Of a stretch of DNA of 6,227 bases, positions 1 to 6,039 are shown piece by piece. The stretch spans positions 1 to 6,227 of the forward strand of contig JABMNB010000396.1 in the NCBI GenBank assembly GCA_013205335.1, in the 5' to 3' direction. The notes below the pieces were generated by a model. It saw nothing but the letters and a program-made list of their open reading frames with translations. It was not told the origin of the DNA and did no database searches. The DNA comes from Rhodospirillales bacterium. Its GTDB lineage: Bacteria > Pseudomonadota > Alphaproteobacteria > Reyranellales > Reyranellaceae. The position numbers were made by a program, and so were the translations under genes. Every line of letters begins with the position of its first letter. Positions within the stretch are counted from its first letter, which is position 1.

Positions 1-142
1 CCCGCATCGTTCGATGCCTGGATGCCACGCTGGCGCGAACGCCTGGCCCGCGAGCCGCAGGACGGCGCCGGCCGGCGCCGTCCTGCGGCTCGCGGGCCAG
101 GCGTTCGCGCCAGCGTGGCATCCAGGCATCGAACGATGCGGG
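1..142. repeat. Perfect 142-bp palindrome, no spacer, at the left edge
   Basis: Bases 1-71 are the exact reverse complement of bases 72-142, with no mismatch and no loop. The axis lies between 71 and 72, inside GGCGCCGGCCGGCGCC. The right arm (72-142) continues the selO reading frame in good register. The left arm only repeats it in reverse, so the protein read across the axis stops resembling SelO. A perfect inverted repeat with no spacer, at the extreme end of a sequence and cutting a conserved gene at its axis, is typical of a fold-back or self-complementary contig end. A length of 142 also equals k+1 for an assembly k-mer of 141, which is a maximum setting in common use. A genuine hairpin telomere or an inverted duplication junction is possible but less likely. 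Confidence 0.97.
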
Positions 143-1339
143 CTTGTTTTCGAACAGGCGGCGGACCTCGCCGTCGGCCATCGCATCGGCCGCGGCGTCG
201 CCCAGGCGACGGAAGGTCAGCGTGAAATCGGCCTGGCCGTCGGTCATGGCGTTGAGCAGGTCCTGCGCCAGTGCCGAGTCGCCCGCTTCTTCGCTGAACA
301 GGCCGAGCTTGCGCCGCAACCCGCCGGTCAAGGCACCGACATAGCGCCCGCGGAAAGTGTCCAGCGTCTCGTTGGCGATGGCCAGAGCCTTGTCGCCGTC
401 CTCGGCCAGCAATGGCAGCAAAGTCTCGCCGAAACGTGCCAGGTTCCAGTGCGCGATGCCCGGCTGGTGGGCATAGGCATAGCGACCCTGCTGGTCGATC
501 GAGCTGAACACCGTCTCGGGGTCATAGGCATCCATGAAGGCGCAGGGACCGTAGTCGATGGTCTCGCCGGCGATCGAGCAATTGTCGGTGTTCATCACGC
601 CGTGGATGAAGCCGGCCAGCAGCCACTTCGCCACCAGCGCGGCCTGGCGGCCGATCACGCTCTCGAACAGCGCGCGATAAGGCTCGGCGGTGTCGCGGGC
701 TTCGGGATAGTGCCGCGCGATGACATGGTCGGCGAGCAGCCGCAGCGCCTCGGTGTCGCCGCGCGCGGCGAAGAACTGGAAGGTACCGACGCGGACGTGG
801 CTGGAGGCGACACGCGTCAGCACGGCGCCGGGCAGCTCGCCGTCGCGCCAGATCGGCTCGCCGGTGGTGACGGCGGCCAGCGAACGCGTCGTCGGAATGC
901 CGAGCGCCGCCATCGCTTCGCTCACGATGTATTCGCGCAGCACCGGCCCGACCGCGGCGCGGCCGTCGCCACTGCGCGAGAAGGGGGTGGGCCCCGAGCC
1001 CTTGAGCTGGATGTCGCGGCGCCGGCCGTCGCGGTCCACGACTTCGCCCAACAGGATGGCGCGACCGTCGCCGAGTTGCGGCACGAAATTGCCGAACTGG
1101 TGGCCGGCATAGGCCAGCGCGATCGGCTCCGAACCCGGCGCGACGCGGTTGCCCGCCAGCATCTCGACGCCCTGCGGCGACGCCAGCGCCCCGGGATCGA
1201 GGCCGAGCTGCTGGGCGAGCGCTTGGTTCAGTTTCACCAGCCGCGGTGCCGCCACCGGCGTCGGCGCCAGCCGGGCATAGAACCGCTCCGGCAGTCTTGC
1301 GTAACTGTTGTCGAACGGCAGGCCCGGCAGGACGTCCAT
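1..1339 (-). CDS. Protein adenylyltransferase SelO (YdiU family), 3' end missing
   Basis: SelO transfers AMP from ATP to hydroxyl side chains of target proteins using a pseudokinase fold; bacterial members are linked to redox stress. The frame opens at ATG 1337-1339 and has no stop before the edge. Residues at the family's known catalytic positions are all visible: K113 in LKGSGPTPFSRSGDGRA, E136 in LREYIVSEAM, D252 and N253 in GVMNTDN, D262 in IDYGP, with R176 and R183 in the LTRVASSHVRVGTF stretch. The N-terminal FDNSYARLPERFY and the AGHQFGNFVPQLGDGRA block are also typical. About 422 residues are trustworthy (down to base 72). Past the palindrome axis the reading turns into arginine- and alanine-rich sequence unlike the family, so roughly the last 60 residues of a usual 480-490 are absent, including the C-terminal region that carries redox-active Cys or Sec in some members. 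The ribosome site AGGA (1343-1346) overlaps the stop of the upstream gene, which suggests translational coupling. Confidence 0.95.
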   Translation of the reverse strand, partial: MDVLPGLPFDNSYARLPERFYARLAPTPVAAPRLVKLNQALAQQLGLDPGALASPQGVEMLAGNRVAPGSEPIALAYAGHQFGNFVPQLGDGRAILLGEVVDRDGRRRDIQLKGSGPTPFSRSGDGRAAVGPVLREYIVSEAMAALGIPTTRSLAAVTTGEPIWRDGELPGAVLTRVASSHVRVGTFQFFAARGDTEALRLLADHVIARHYPEARDTAEPYRALFESVIGRQAALVAKWLLAGFIHGVMNTDNCSIAGETIDYGPCAFMDAYDPETVFSSIDQQGRYAYAHQPGIAHWNLARFGETLLPLLAEDGDKALAIANETLDTFRGRYVGALTGGLRRKLGLFSEEAGDSALAQDLLNAMTDGQADFTLTFRRLGDAAADAMADGEVRRLFENKPASFDAWMPRWRERLAREPQDGAGRRRPAARGPGVRASVASRHRTMR

Positions 1340-1344
1340 TTTTC

Positions 1345-1710
1345 CTACTCGTCGTAGCGTGCGGTGGTGATGCCGCTCATGCGGTCGTAGTAGAGCGAGA
1401 TGTTCTTCAGGGTGCAGAGGTTCAGGTAGCCCCAGATGGCGGGCGGACCGCCATCGGCGAAGGTGACCTTGAGGTCGCCCATGCACCAGTCGGTCGCCGC
1501 CCGGTACGATACCTCGCGGGCCTCGCCCGGCTTGATGACCGGCGGCCGCTGGAAGTTCGGCCCCCACATGTTGAGCTGGGTCGGCGAGACCGAGAGCTGG
1601 GCTATCGGATACGCCATTGAATTCTTCACCCGGAAGGTGGCTTCCTGGGCGGAGGCCTGCCCGGCGAAAAGGACCAGGACGGCGACGACCAGACAGTGCA
1701 ACTTTGACAA
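1345..1710 (-). CDS. Small exported protein of unknown function, two cysteines, TTG start
   Basis: This is a 121-residue protein if started at TTG 1708-1710. That start places a signal peptide right at the N-terminus: S2-K3 positive region, hydrophobic stretch about residues 7-16, and a GQASA-Q cleavage site after residue 21. A GAGG ribosome site lies five bases upstream (1716-1719). An open frame extends upstream to 1932, but it overlaps the divergent gene and reads as low-complexity shadow. The mature part, about 100 residues, has aromatic residues spread throughout (FRVKNSMAYPIAQLSVSP, then NMWGPNF, then DWCMGDLKVTF) and ends NISLYYDRMSGITTARYDE. Cysteines C76 and C99 could form a disulfide. 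The pattern resembles a family of small alphaproteobacterial exported proteins, sometimes labelled argininosuccinate lyase although they are far too short to be that enzyme. This resemblance is from memory, not a search. The stop is five bases ahead of selO, so the two are very probably co-transcribed. Function is not known. Confidence 0.85.
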   Translation of the reverse strand: MSKLHCLVVAVLVLFAGQASAQEATFRVKNSMAYPIAQLSVSPTQLNMWGPNFQRPPVIKPGEAREVSYRAATDWCMGDLKVTFADGGPPAIWGYLNLCTLKNISLYYDRMSGITTARYDE

Positions 1711-1783
1711 AACAACCTCACAGCGATCGACGGGTTGCGGGTGACTCTGGAGCAGATCGCCGAAGCGCGCTAGAGGGGGATGC
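1711..1783. promoter_or_regulatory. Divergent intergenic region between the selO unit and the deacetylase unit
   Basis: These 73 bases separate two divergent starts and must hold, or adjoin, promoters for both units unless transcripts begin inside the genes. I cannot point to a convincing -35/-10 pair on either strand. A perfect TTGACA lies on the plus strand at 1704-1709, just inside the minus-strand gene, but no good -10 hexamer follows at 16-19 bases. At the right end AGAGGGGG (1772-1779) is the ribosome site for the plus-strand gene; at the left end is the GAGG for the minus-strand gene. The promoter role is inferred from layout only. Confidence 0.4.
1716..1719 (-). promoter_or_regulatory. 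GAGG ribosome binding site deciding the TTG start
   Basis: The minus strand reads GAGG, five bases, then TTG at 1710-1708. No ATG or GTG lies between this site and the signal peptide, and the next in-frame ATG upstream (1783-1785) overlaps the start of the divergent gene. The Shine-Dalgarno match, the spacing and the signal peptide together favour the TTG. Confidence 0.6.
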
Positions 1784-2713
1784 ATGACGCTGCTGATCAG
1801 CCATCCGTCGTTCCTCGAGCACGATACCGGTGACTTCCACCCCGAGCGGCCCGACCGGCTGCGGGCGGTGGAGGCGGCCCTGGCCGACGAGGAGTTCGCC
1901 GGACTCACCCGTCTGGTGGCCCCCGCGGCCACGATCGAACAGCTGACGCGCGTCCATCCGCAGTCCTATGTCGATGCCATTCTGGGCATCCGCCCGCCGC
2001 CCGGGGAGCTGGTCCATGTCGACGGCGACACCGTGATGAGCGCCGGCAGCGCCAACGCCGCGCGCCACGCCGCGGGCGCCGTCGTGGCCGCCGTCGACGG
2101 CGTGCTGCGCGGCCATGCCCGCACCGCCTTCGCGGCCGTGCGGCCGCCCGGCCATCACGCCACGCCCGACGTGCCCGGCGGCTTCTGCCTGTTCAACAAT
2201 GTCGCGATCGGCGCCCTGCATGCCCGCGCCGCTTATGGCCTCCAGCGCATCGCCCTGATCGACTTCGACGTTCACCACGGCCAGGGCACGCAGGCCGTGG
2301 TCGAGAGCGACCCCGATCTGTTCTACGCCTCCTCGCACCAGTATCCGCTCTACCCGGGGACCGGCTCGCCGCGCGACCGCGGCATCGCCGGCAATGTCGT
2401 CAACGTGGCGTTGCCGGCCGGCAGCGGCAGCGCCGAATTCCGGGCGGCCTGGAGCGAGCGGCTCCTGCCGTTGCTCGACGGCTTCACCCCCGAACTCGTC
2501 ATCGTGTCGGCCGGCTTCGACGCCCATCGCCGTGATCCCCTGGCGCAGCTCGACGTCGAGACGGAGGACTTCGTCTGGCTGACCCAGGAGCTGCTGGCGA
2601 TTGCCGACCGTCACGCCGGCGGCCGTCTCGTCTCGGTTCTCGAAGGCGGTTACGATCTTGCCGCTCTCGCCGAATCGGTCGCGACGCACGTCCGTACATT
2701 GATGCGTATCTGA
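1784..2713 (+). CDS. Histone-deacetylase-family zinc amidohydrolase
   Basis: This 309-residue protein covers the whole arginase/deacetylase fold of the bacterial HDAC-like and acetylpolyamine amidohydrolase family. These enzymes use zinc to remove acetyl groups from lysines or polyamines, most likely in the cytoplasm; there is no signal peptide. Expected motifs appear in order: HPERPDRL at 19-26, RPPGHHA at 120-126 with the paired catalytic H124 and H125, IDFDVHHGQGTQ around 159-170 giving zinc ligands D162 and H164, SAGFDAH at 242-248 giving zinc ligand D246, and EGGYD at 287-291 giving the transition-state tyrosine Y290. All key residues are present, so it should be active. Y290 is tyrosine, not the histidine of animal class IIa enzymes. 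The ATG at 1784 has AGAGGGGG four bases upstream and starts the conserved N-terminus. The true substrate cannot be read from sequence. The barrel-protein gene follows 43 bp downstream on the same strand. Confidence 0.95.
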   Translation: MTLLISHPSFLEHDTGDFHPERPDRLRAVEAALADEEFAGLTRLVAPAATIEQLTRVHPQSYVDAILGIRPPPGELVHVDGDTVMSAGSANAARHAAGAVVAAVDGVLRGHARTAFAAVRPPGHHATPDVPGGFCLFNNVAIGALHARAAYGLQRIALIDFDVHHGQGTQAVVESDPDLFYASSHQYPLYPGTGSPRDRGIAGNVVNVALPAGSGSAEFRAAWSERLLPLLDGFTPELVIVSAGFDAHRRDPLAQLDVETEDFVWLTQELLAIADRHAGGRLVSVLEGGYDLAALAESVATHVRTLMRI

Positions 2714-2756
2714 AGCGACTTGCGCGCGTAATGGTATCAGGCGATTCTGCGGCCGC

Positions 2757-3455
2757 GTGAAAAGTAATAGTTACTGCATGTTTCTCGGCGCCCTCCTGTG
2801 GGTCGCCGTCGGGGTGCTTGCGGGTCCGGCCCTGGCCGCCGGCGGCGCTCATGTCGTCGACGATTCGGAAATCGAGCCCCCCGGCACATGTCATCTCGAG
2901 CTGTGGGTATCGCGCTTCAATCCGGGCGACGGCTACGCCAATGTCGGGCCGGCCTGCACGGCCCTGAAAGTTCCCTGGCTCCAGTTCGGCGTTGCCTACC
3001 AGCACTACTGGGACGAGGCCGGCGGCGGGCCTCTGATCGGCCCGCAGATGAAGGTGAGTTTCCAGCAGGCCTCGGAAGGCGTCGGGTTTGCATTGGGTTT
3101 GAACGCAGGCGTCAACGCGCGAACCGGCGAACTGGGTTTGGCTTCCCTGACGGCGCTGGTGACCGTTCCGGTCACGGAAAAATTCCGGATCAACCTGAAT
3201 GCGGGCTGGAGCTATCTGAACACCGACAATCCGACCGCCCTTTTCTGGGGCGGTCAGGTCGAGGTCGTCGTCGGTTGGGACGTGAGCCTGATGATGGAGG
3301 TTTTCGGCCGCCAGCCCGGGGTGATCGGCAACCAGATGGGTCTTCGCTACACGCCGGCCGCCCATCCGCGATTCGATTTCGATCTGCTCGTGGGCACGCT
3401 TTTCGATCAGGACAGCACCAAGTTCTTCACGATGGGCGTAACCGTCCGCTTCTGA
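2757..3455 (+). CDS. Predicted outer-membrane beta-barrel protein, family not identified
   Basis: This 232-residue protein starts at GTG 2757. K2 followed by a hydrophobic run (about residues 8-22) and GPALA-AGG form a signal peptide with cleavage near residue 27. An ATG at residue 8 would remove the only positive charge before the hydrophobic core, so the GTG is preferred, although neither has a good ribosome site. The mature chain shows repeated short stretches of alternating polar and hydrophobic residues separated by turns, such as 73-82, 95-104, 108-120, 124-138, 142-153, 162-174, 176-183 and 205-215. It ends with GVTVRF, a C-terminal phenylalanine strand that fits the outer-membrane insertion signal. 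I count roughly ten strands by eye. C45 and C67, ahead of the main barrel, might pair. The composition resembles small porin- or transporter-like barrels, but I do not recognise a specific family or substrate. It could share a transcript with the deacetylase 43 bp upstream. Confidence 0.82.
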   Translation: MKSNSYCMFLGALLWVAVGVLAGPALAAGGAHVVDDSEIEPPGTCHLELWVSRFNPGDGYANVGPACTALKVPWLQFGVAYQHYWDEAGGGPLIGPQMKVSFQQASEGVGFALGLNAGVNARTGELGLASLTALVTVPVTEKFRINLNAGWSYLNTDNPTALFWGGQVEVVVGWDVSLMMEVFGRQPGVIGNQMGLRYTPAAHPRFDFDLLVGTLFDQDSTKFFTMGVTVRF

Positions 3456-3479
3456 AACGCGGCAAGGCCTCCTGCCCGA

Positions 3480-5591
3480 CTATTTCCGGTCCATGTGCCA
3501 GGTGCCGTCCCAAGCGGCGGGCGCGCCCTCCTTCTGGAACTTCTCGCAACGCGCGATGAAGACACGACACGGCGGGTCTTCCGTGCGCATCGCCGCAGCG
3601 GTTCGGAAGCCGGCCAGCGCCTCGTCGAAGCGGCCCTCGACATAGGCAGCGCGGGCGCGATCCCAGGCCTCAAGAAAGGTCGCGTGTTCGGCCCGGCCAG
3701 CCGCCTCTCCCATCGGCTCATAGACATCGTGCGGCTCGGTGGTGCCGACCGCGACGACCCGATCGATGTGCCGCCACACGAAGAGCTCGGCGGTCGGCTC
3801 GGCCACTTCGCCGCTCGCGAGGATTTCGGTGCCGTAGACCTTGTTCATGCCTTCGAGGCGCGAGGCCTGGTTGGCGACCTGGCCGACCAGCGTGTAGTTG
3901 ATGCGCTCGTGCGCACCGACATTGCCGACAACCGCCTGACCGGTGTGCAGGCCGAAGCGCGTGCGGAAACCAGGCCGGCCGCGCTCGCGCCATTTCTCCG
4001 ACAAGGCATGGCCCGCGGCGGCGGCCTGCAGCGCGCCGCGGCAGGCATTGGTGATATGCTCCGGATCGGTCTCGGGCGCATTCCAGAAGGCCATGATGCT
4101 GTCGCCGATATACTTGTCGATCGTGCCGCGATTGGCCGAGATCGCCGAGCCCAGCGCCTCGAAGTAGCGCGACAGGCGGCTGGTCAGCAGTTCCGGCTCC
4201 ATCGTCTCCGTGAGCAACGAGAAGCCCTCGATGTCGGTGAACATCACCGTGACCTCGCGACGCGTTCCGCCGACGCCGCTGCTCGCCGGCGACCGCATGA
4301 TCTGCTGCACGAGAGTCTTGGAGACGTAGCGCCCGAAGATCTCCAGCCCGGAGCGCATGTTCTCGACCGCATCGGACAGGCGGGCGATCTCCGTGATGCG
4401 GCTCTGCACGGGCTGCCGGTCCGAGAAATCGAGCTGGCGGATGCGCTCGGTCTTGCGGGCAATGCGCGCGATCGAGCGCGAGAGGATCAGCGATGCGGCA
4501 AGCGCACCGATCACCGCAAGGGCGACGGCAAGCGCCGCCGCCATCGCCGCCCGTTGCAGCAACACCTCCGACTCGGCCGTCAGTTCCCGCACCGGCACTG
4601 CCGCGGCGATTACGAAGCGCTGTCCCAGCGACGGCGGCATGCGATGGACGATCACACGATAGACATGGCCTCCGGCCTCGACCTGGCGGTCGATCTTCGC
4701 ATCGGTCGCGACCGCCTCCACCACGGACTTGTGCAGGATCTGCCGCACCAGCGCGTCCTCCGGCAGGCAGCCGGGCAGTGTCGGCGCGCACGGCTCGGAC
4801 TCGATTTCGACCGCGCCGTCGGCATGGCCGACCACGATCACCGAATTGGCGGTGATCTTGTAGGCAGTGAGCAGCTGCGAGAGCGTACGGAGCGTGAAAT
4901 CGAAGCCCATGACGCCGAGGCCGGAGCGCAGCGGGATGCCGGCGGAGATGCCGGCGTCGGGTGTCTGGGCGAAGCGATACGGTTCGGTGAGGATCGCCTG
5001 CTTTGCCTTCATCGCCTCGACGTACCAGGGCCGGATGCGGGCATCGAAGCTGGTCGTGGTCGTGCGGGCGGGACCGTGAGTGCCGTCCGGGAGATGGAAC
5101 CAGTAGGTTTCCGTCCGCGGGGGCGCCCCTGCTTCGATCACCCGCACGATGATCGACTCGCCATCAGGCGCGTCCAGTTCGATCCGCTGCTCGATGCTGA
5201 AGGTTTCCGGCCGTCCGGCATAGATGAAACTGCCGTCGGCGTAGCCGACGAACGCCGACTGCACCGCCGGATGACGTCTCAGCATGGCAACGAGCTGGTG
5301 CCGGCGGTCTTCGTCGGTCACCGGATTTTCCGCGGCGTTGAAGCTCGGGCCGAAGGCCAGAGTCTGGCCGACGGAAACCACCACATGCAGGCCGGCGGTG
5401 AGAAAGTCCTCCACCGCCGATTCGAGACGGGAGACCCTCTGGTCGGCACTGCGCTGTTCCAGCAGATCGACGGAACGCCAGCCGAGCCAGAGCAGCACGC
5501 TCGTGAGCGGCACCACGATCAGGGCCATCAGCGTCAGTATCGTGACGCTGAACGGAATCGATCGCCGCGACGACTTCACGATGTCATTCAC
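3480..5591 (-). CDS. Membrane-bound class III adenylate cyclase with periplasmic dCache-like sensor and HAMP
   Basis: This 703-residue protein should make cAMP from ATP in response to an external signal. Order of parts: short cytoplasmic N-terminus, membrane segment about 15-37, periplasmic region about 40-340 with a dCache-like signature (RPWYVEAM at 187-194, then GVMGFDFTL at 226-234), second membrane segment about 347-370, HAMP linker about 371-420, catalytic domain about 445-625, and a helical tail with a TPR-like stretch (AYVEGRFDEALAGFRTA, 649-665). The metal-binding aspartates are D453 (FTDIEGF) and D497 (KYIGDS). K493 and T567 sit at the purine-specifying positions, a Lys/Thr pair typical of class IIIb adenylate cyclases. 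N574 and R578 (NQASRLEG) are the transition-state residues. The catalytic set is complete. The start is GTG 5589-5591 with only a weak GGCGGA ahead; GTG at codon 5 is an alternative. The exported-protein gene ends 22 bp upstream. Confidence 0.94.
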   Translation of the reverse strand: MNDIVKSSRRSIPFSVTILTLMALIVVPLTSVLLWLGWRSVDLLEQRSADQRVSRLESAVEDFLTAGLHVVVSVGQTLAFGPSFNAAENPVTDEDRRHQLVAMLRRHPAVQSAFVGYADGSFIYAGRPETFSIEQRIELDAPDGESIIVRVIEAGAPPRTETYWFHLPDGTHGPARTTTTSFDARIRPWYVEAMKAKQAILTEPYRFAQTPDAGISAGIPLRSGLGVMGFDFTLRTLSQLLTAYKITANSVIVVGHADGAVEIESEPCAPTLPGCLPEDALVRQILHKSVVEAVATDAKIDRQVEAGGHVYRVIVHRMPPSLGQRFVIAAAVPVRELTAESEVLLQRAAMAAALAVALAVIGALAASLILSRSIARIARKTERIRQLDFSDRQPVQSRITEIARLSDAVENMRSGLEIFGRYVSKTLVQQIMRSPASSGVGGTRREVTVMFTDIEGFSLLTETMEPELLTSRLSRYFEALGSAISANRGTIDKYIGDSIMAFWNAPETDPEHITNACRGALQAAAAGHALSEKWRERGRPGFRTRFGLHTGQAVVGNVGAHERINYTLVGQVANQASRLEGMNKVYGTEILASGEVAEPTAELFVWRHIDRVVAVGTTEPHDVYEPMGEAAGRAEHATFLEAWDRARAAYVEGRFDEALAGFRTAAAMRTEDPPCRVFIARCEKFQKEGAPAAWDGTWHMDRK

Positions 5592-5613
5592 GTATCCGCC
5601 AAGGCCGCGAACG

Positions 5614-5979
5614 TCAGGCCTTCACCGCATTCCACTTGCAGCCGCCATCCTGCGTCTGGGCGACCAGGGTCGGCGGCGTGGCGCCAAGGTCGGCCGTATA
5701 GATCAGGTTCATGCGGCCGAGGTCGTAGCGGCCCTCGTAGACGTTCGGGCGGATCGGTTTCATCTTGACGTCGATGCCACCGGCCGACTTCAACTCGACC
5801 TGCCCGCTGACGATCTTGAAGGTGTGGACCCGCGTGAAGGACGAATCGGCCTGGATGCAGCCCGAGATACTGTTGGGATTCTCCTTGAACCAGAACTTCA
5901 CCTCGACGTCCTGCTGGGCGGCGGCGGCCAGCGGCATCAGCCCCGCCAGGGCAAGCATGGCGAGTCTCTTGATGAACAT
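5614..5979 (-). CDS. Small exported protein of unknown function upstream of the cyclase
   Basis: This 121-residue protein starts at ATG 5977-5979, preceded by AAGGA (5989-5993) at nine bases. The frame is open a little further upstream, to 6003, but the ribosome site and the signal peptide select this ATG. The N-terminus MFIKRLAMLALAGLMPLAAA is a clear signal peptide with cleavage near residue 20-22. The mature part, about 100 residues, is rich in predicted beta structure (VEVKFWFKE, FTRVHTFKIV, GGIDVKMKPI, MNLIYTADLG) and holds two cysteines, C41 (SISGCIQ) and C114 (GGCKWN), well placed for a disulfide. I do not recognise a family. It lies 22 bp ahead of the cyclase on the same strand, so the two are probably co-transcribed. 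Its likely periplasmic location puts it in the same compartment as the cyclase sensor region. A partner or ligand-binding role is inference only. Confidence 0.85.
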   Translation of the reverse strand: MFIKRLAMLALAGLMPLAAAAQQDVEVKFWFKENPNSISGCIQADSSFTRVHTFKIVSGQVELKSAGGIDVKMKPIRPNVYEGRYDLGRMNLIYTADLGATPPTLVAQTQDGGCKWNAVKA

Positions 5980-6039
5980 GGGTGATCTTCCTTCGCTGGC
6001 CAAGGCTCCATCCCACTCTACAGCACCCGGACGGCCCCG
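5980..6039 (-). other. Short gap between aqpZ and the cyclase unit
   Basis: Sixty bases on the minus strand between the aqpZ stop and the exported-protein start. Apart from the ribosome site I see no stable hairpin followed by a T-run and no convincing -35/-10 pair. Whether the cyclase unit has its own promoter here or is read from aqpZ cannot be decided from sequence. Confidence 0.4.
5989..5993 (-). promoter_or_regulatory. AAGGA ribosome binding site for the exported protein ahead of the cyclase
   Basis: The minus strand reads GAAGGAAGA over 5986-5994, with the AAGGA core nine bases from ATG 5979. This is the strongest Shine-Dalgarno site on the minus strand of the window. It picks this ATG over the extended upstream frame. 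Confidence 0.65.

Noticed and set aside
14..1357. 447-codon open frame on the plus strand
   Set aside because: It is antisense to selO, runs through the palindrome and has the Arg/Gly/Ala/His-rich look of a high-G+C shadow frame. The minus strand carries unmistakable SelO motifs.
1704..1732. Perfect TTGACA on the plus strand as a -35 box for the deacetylase gene
   Set aside because: No acceptable -10 hexamer follows at 16-19 bases (atcgac, tcgacg, cgacgg), and the box lies within the coding start of the minus-strand gene.
1723..1760. Inverted repeat GCGATC ... GATCGC with a 26-base spacer in the divergent region
   Set aside because: The arms are six bases with no extension on either side, and a match this short is expected by chance in G+C-rich DNA.
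1718..2689. 323-codon minus-strand open frame opposite the deacetylase
   Set aside because: It is a shadow of the plus-strand deacetylase gene, which has every zinc and catalytic motif in order.
2720..2748. Possible promoter between the deacetylase and barrel genes (TTGCGC, then gattct after 17 bases)
   Set aside because: Both hexamers match the consensus at only about half the positions, and the -10 would sit eight bases from the start codon.
2499..3365. 288-codon minus-strand open frame opposite the barrel gene
   Set aside because: It overlaps two convincing plus-strand genes, shows no motif, and decays into arginine-rich sequence.
3461..3476. Possible terminator hairpin between the convergent genes
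   Set aside because: The stem is short and bulged, and neither strand has a following T-run.
3718..4791. 357-codon minus-strand open frame inside the cyclase gene
   Set aside because: It lies on the same strand as the cyclase but in another frame, with Arg/Ala-rich shadow composition.
3495..5768. 757-codon plus-strand open frame, longer than the cyclase itself
   Set aside because: It is antisense to the cyclase over nearly its full length, rich in Arg, Asp, His and Gly, and has no recognisable domain. The cyclase frame has membrane segments, HAMP and all catalytic residues.
5588..6016. 142-codon minus-strand open frame overlapping the exported-protein gene
   Set aside because: The alternative frame has the signal peptide and ribosome site; this one is a charged shadow with no motif.
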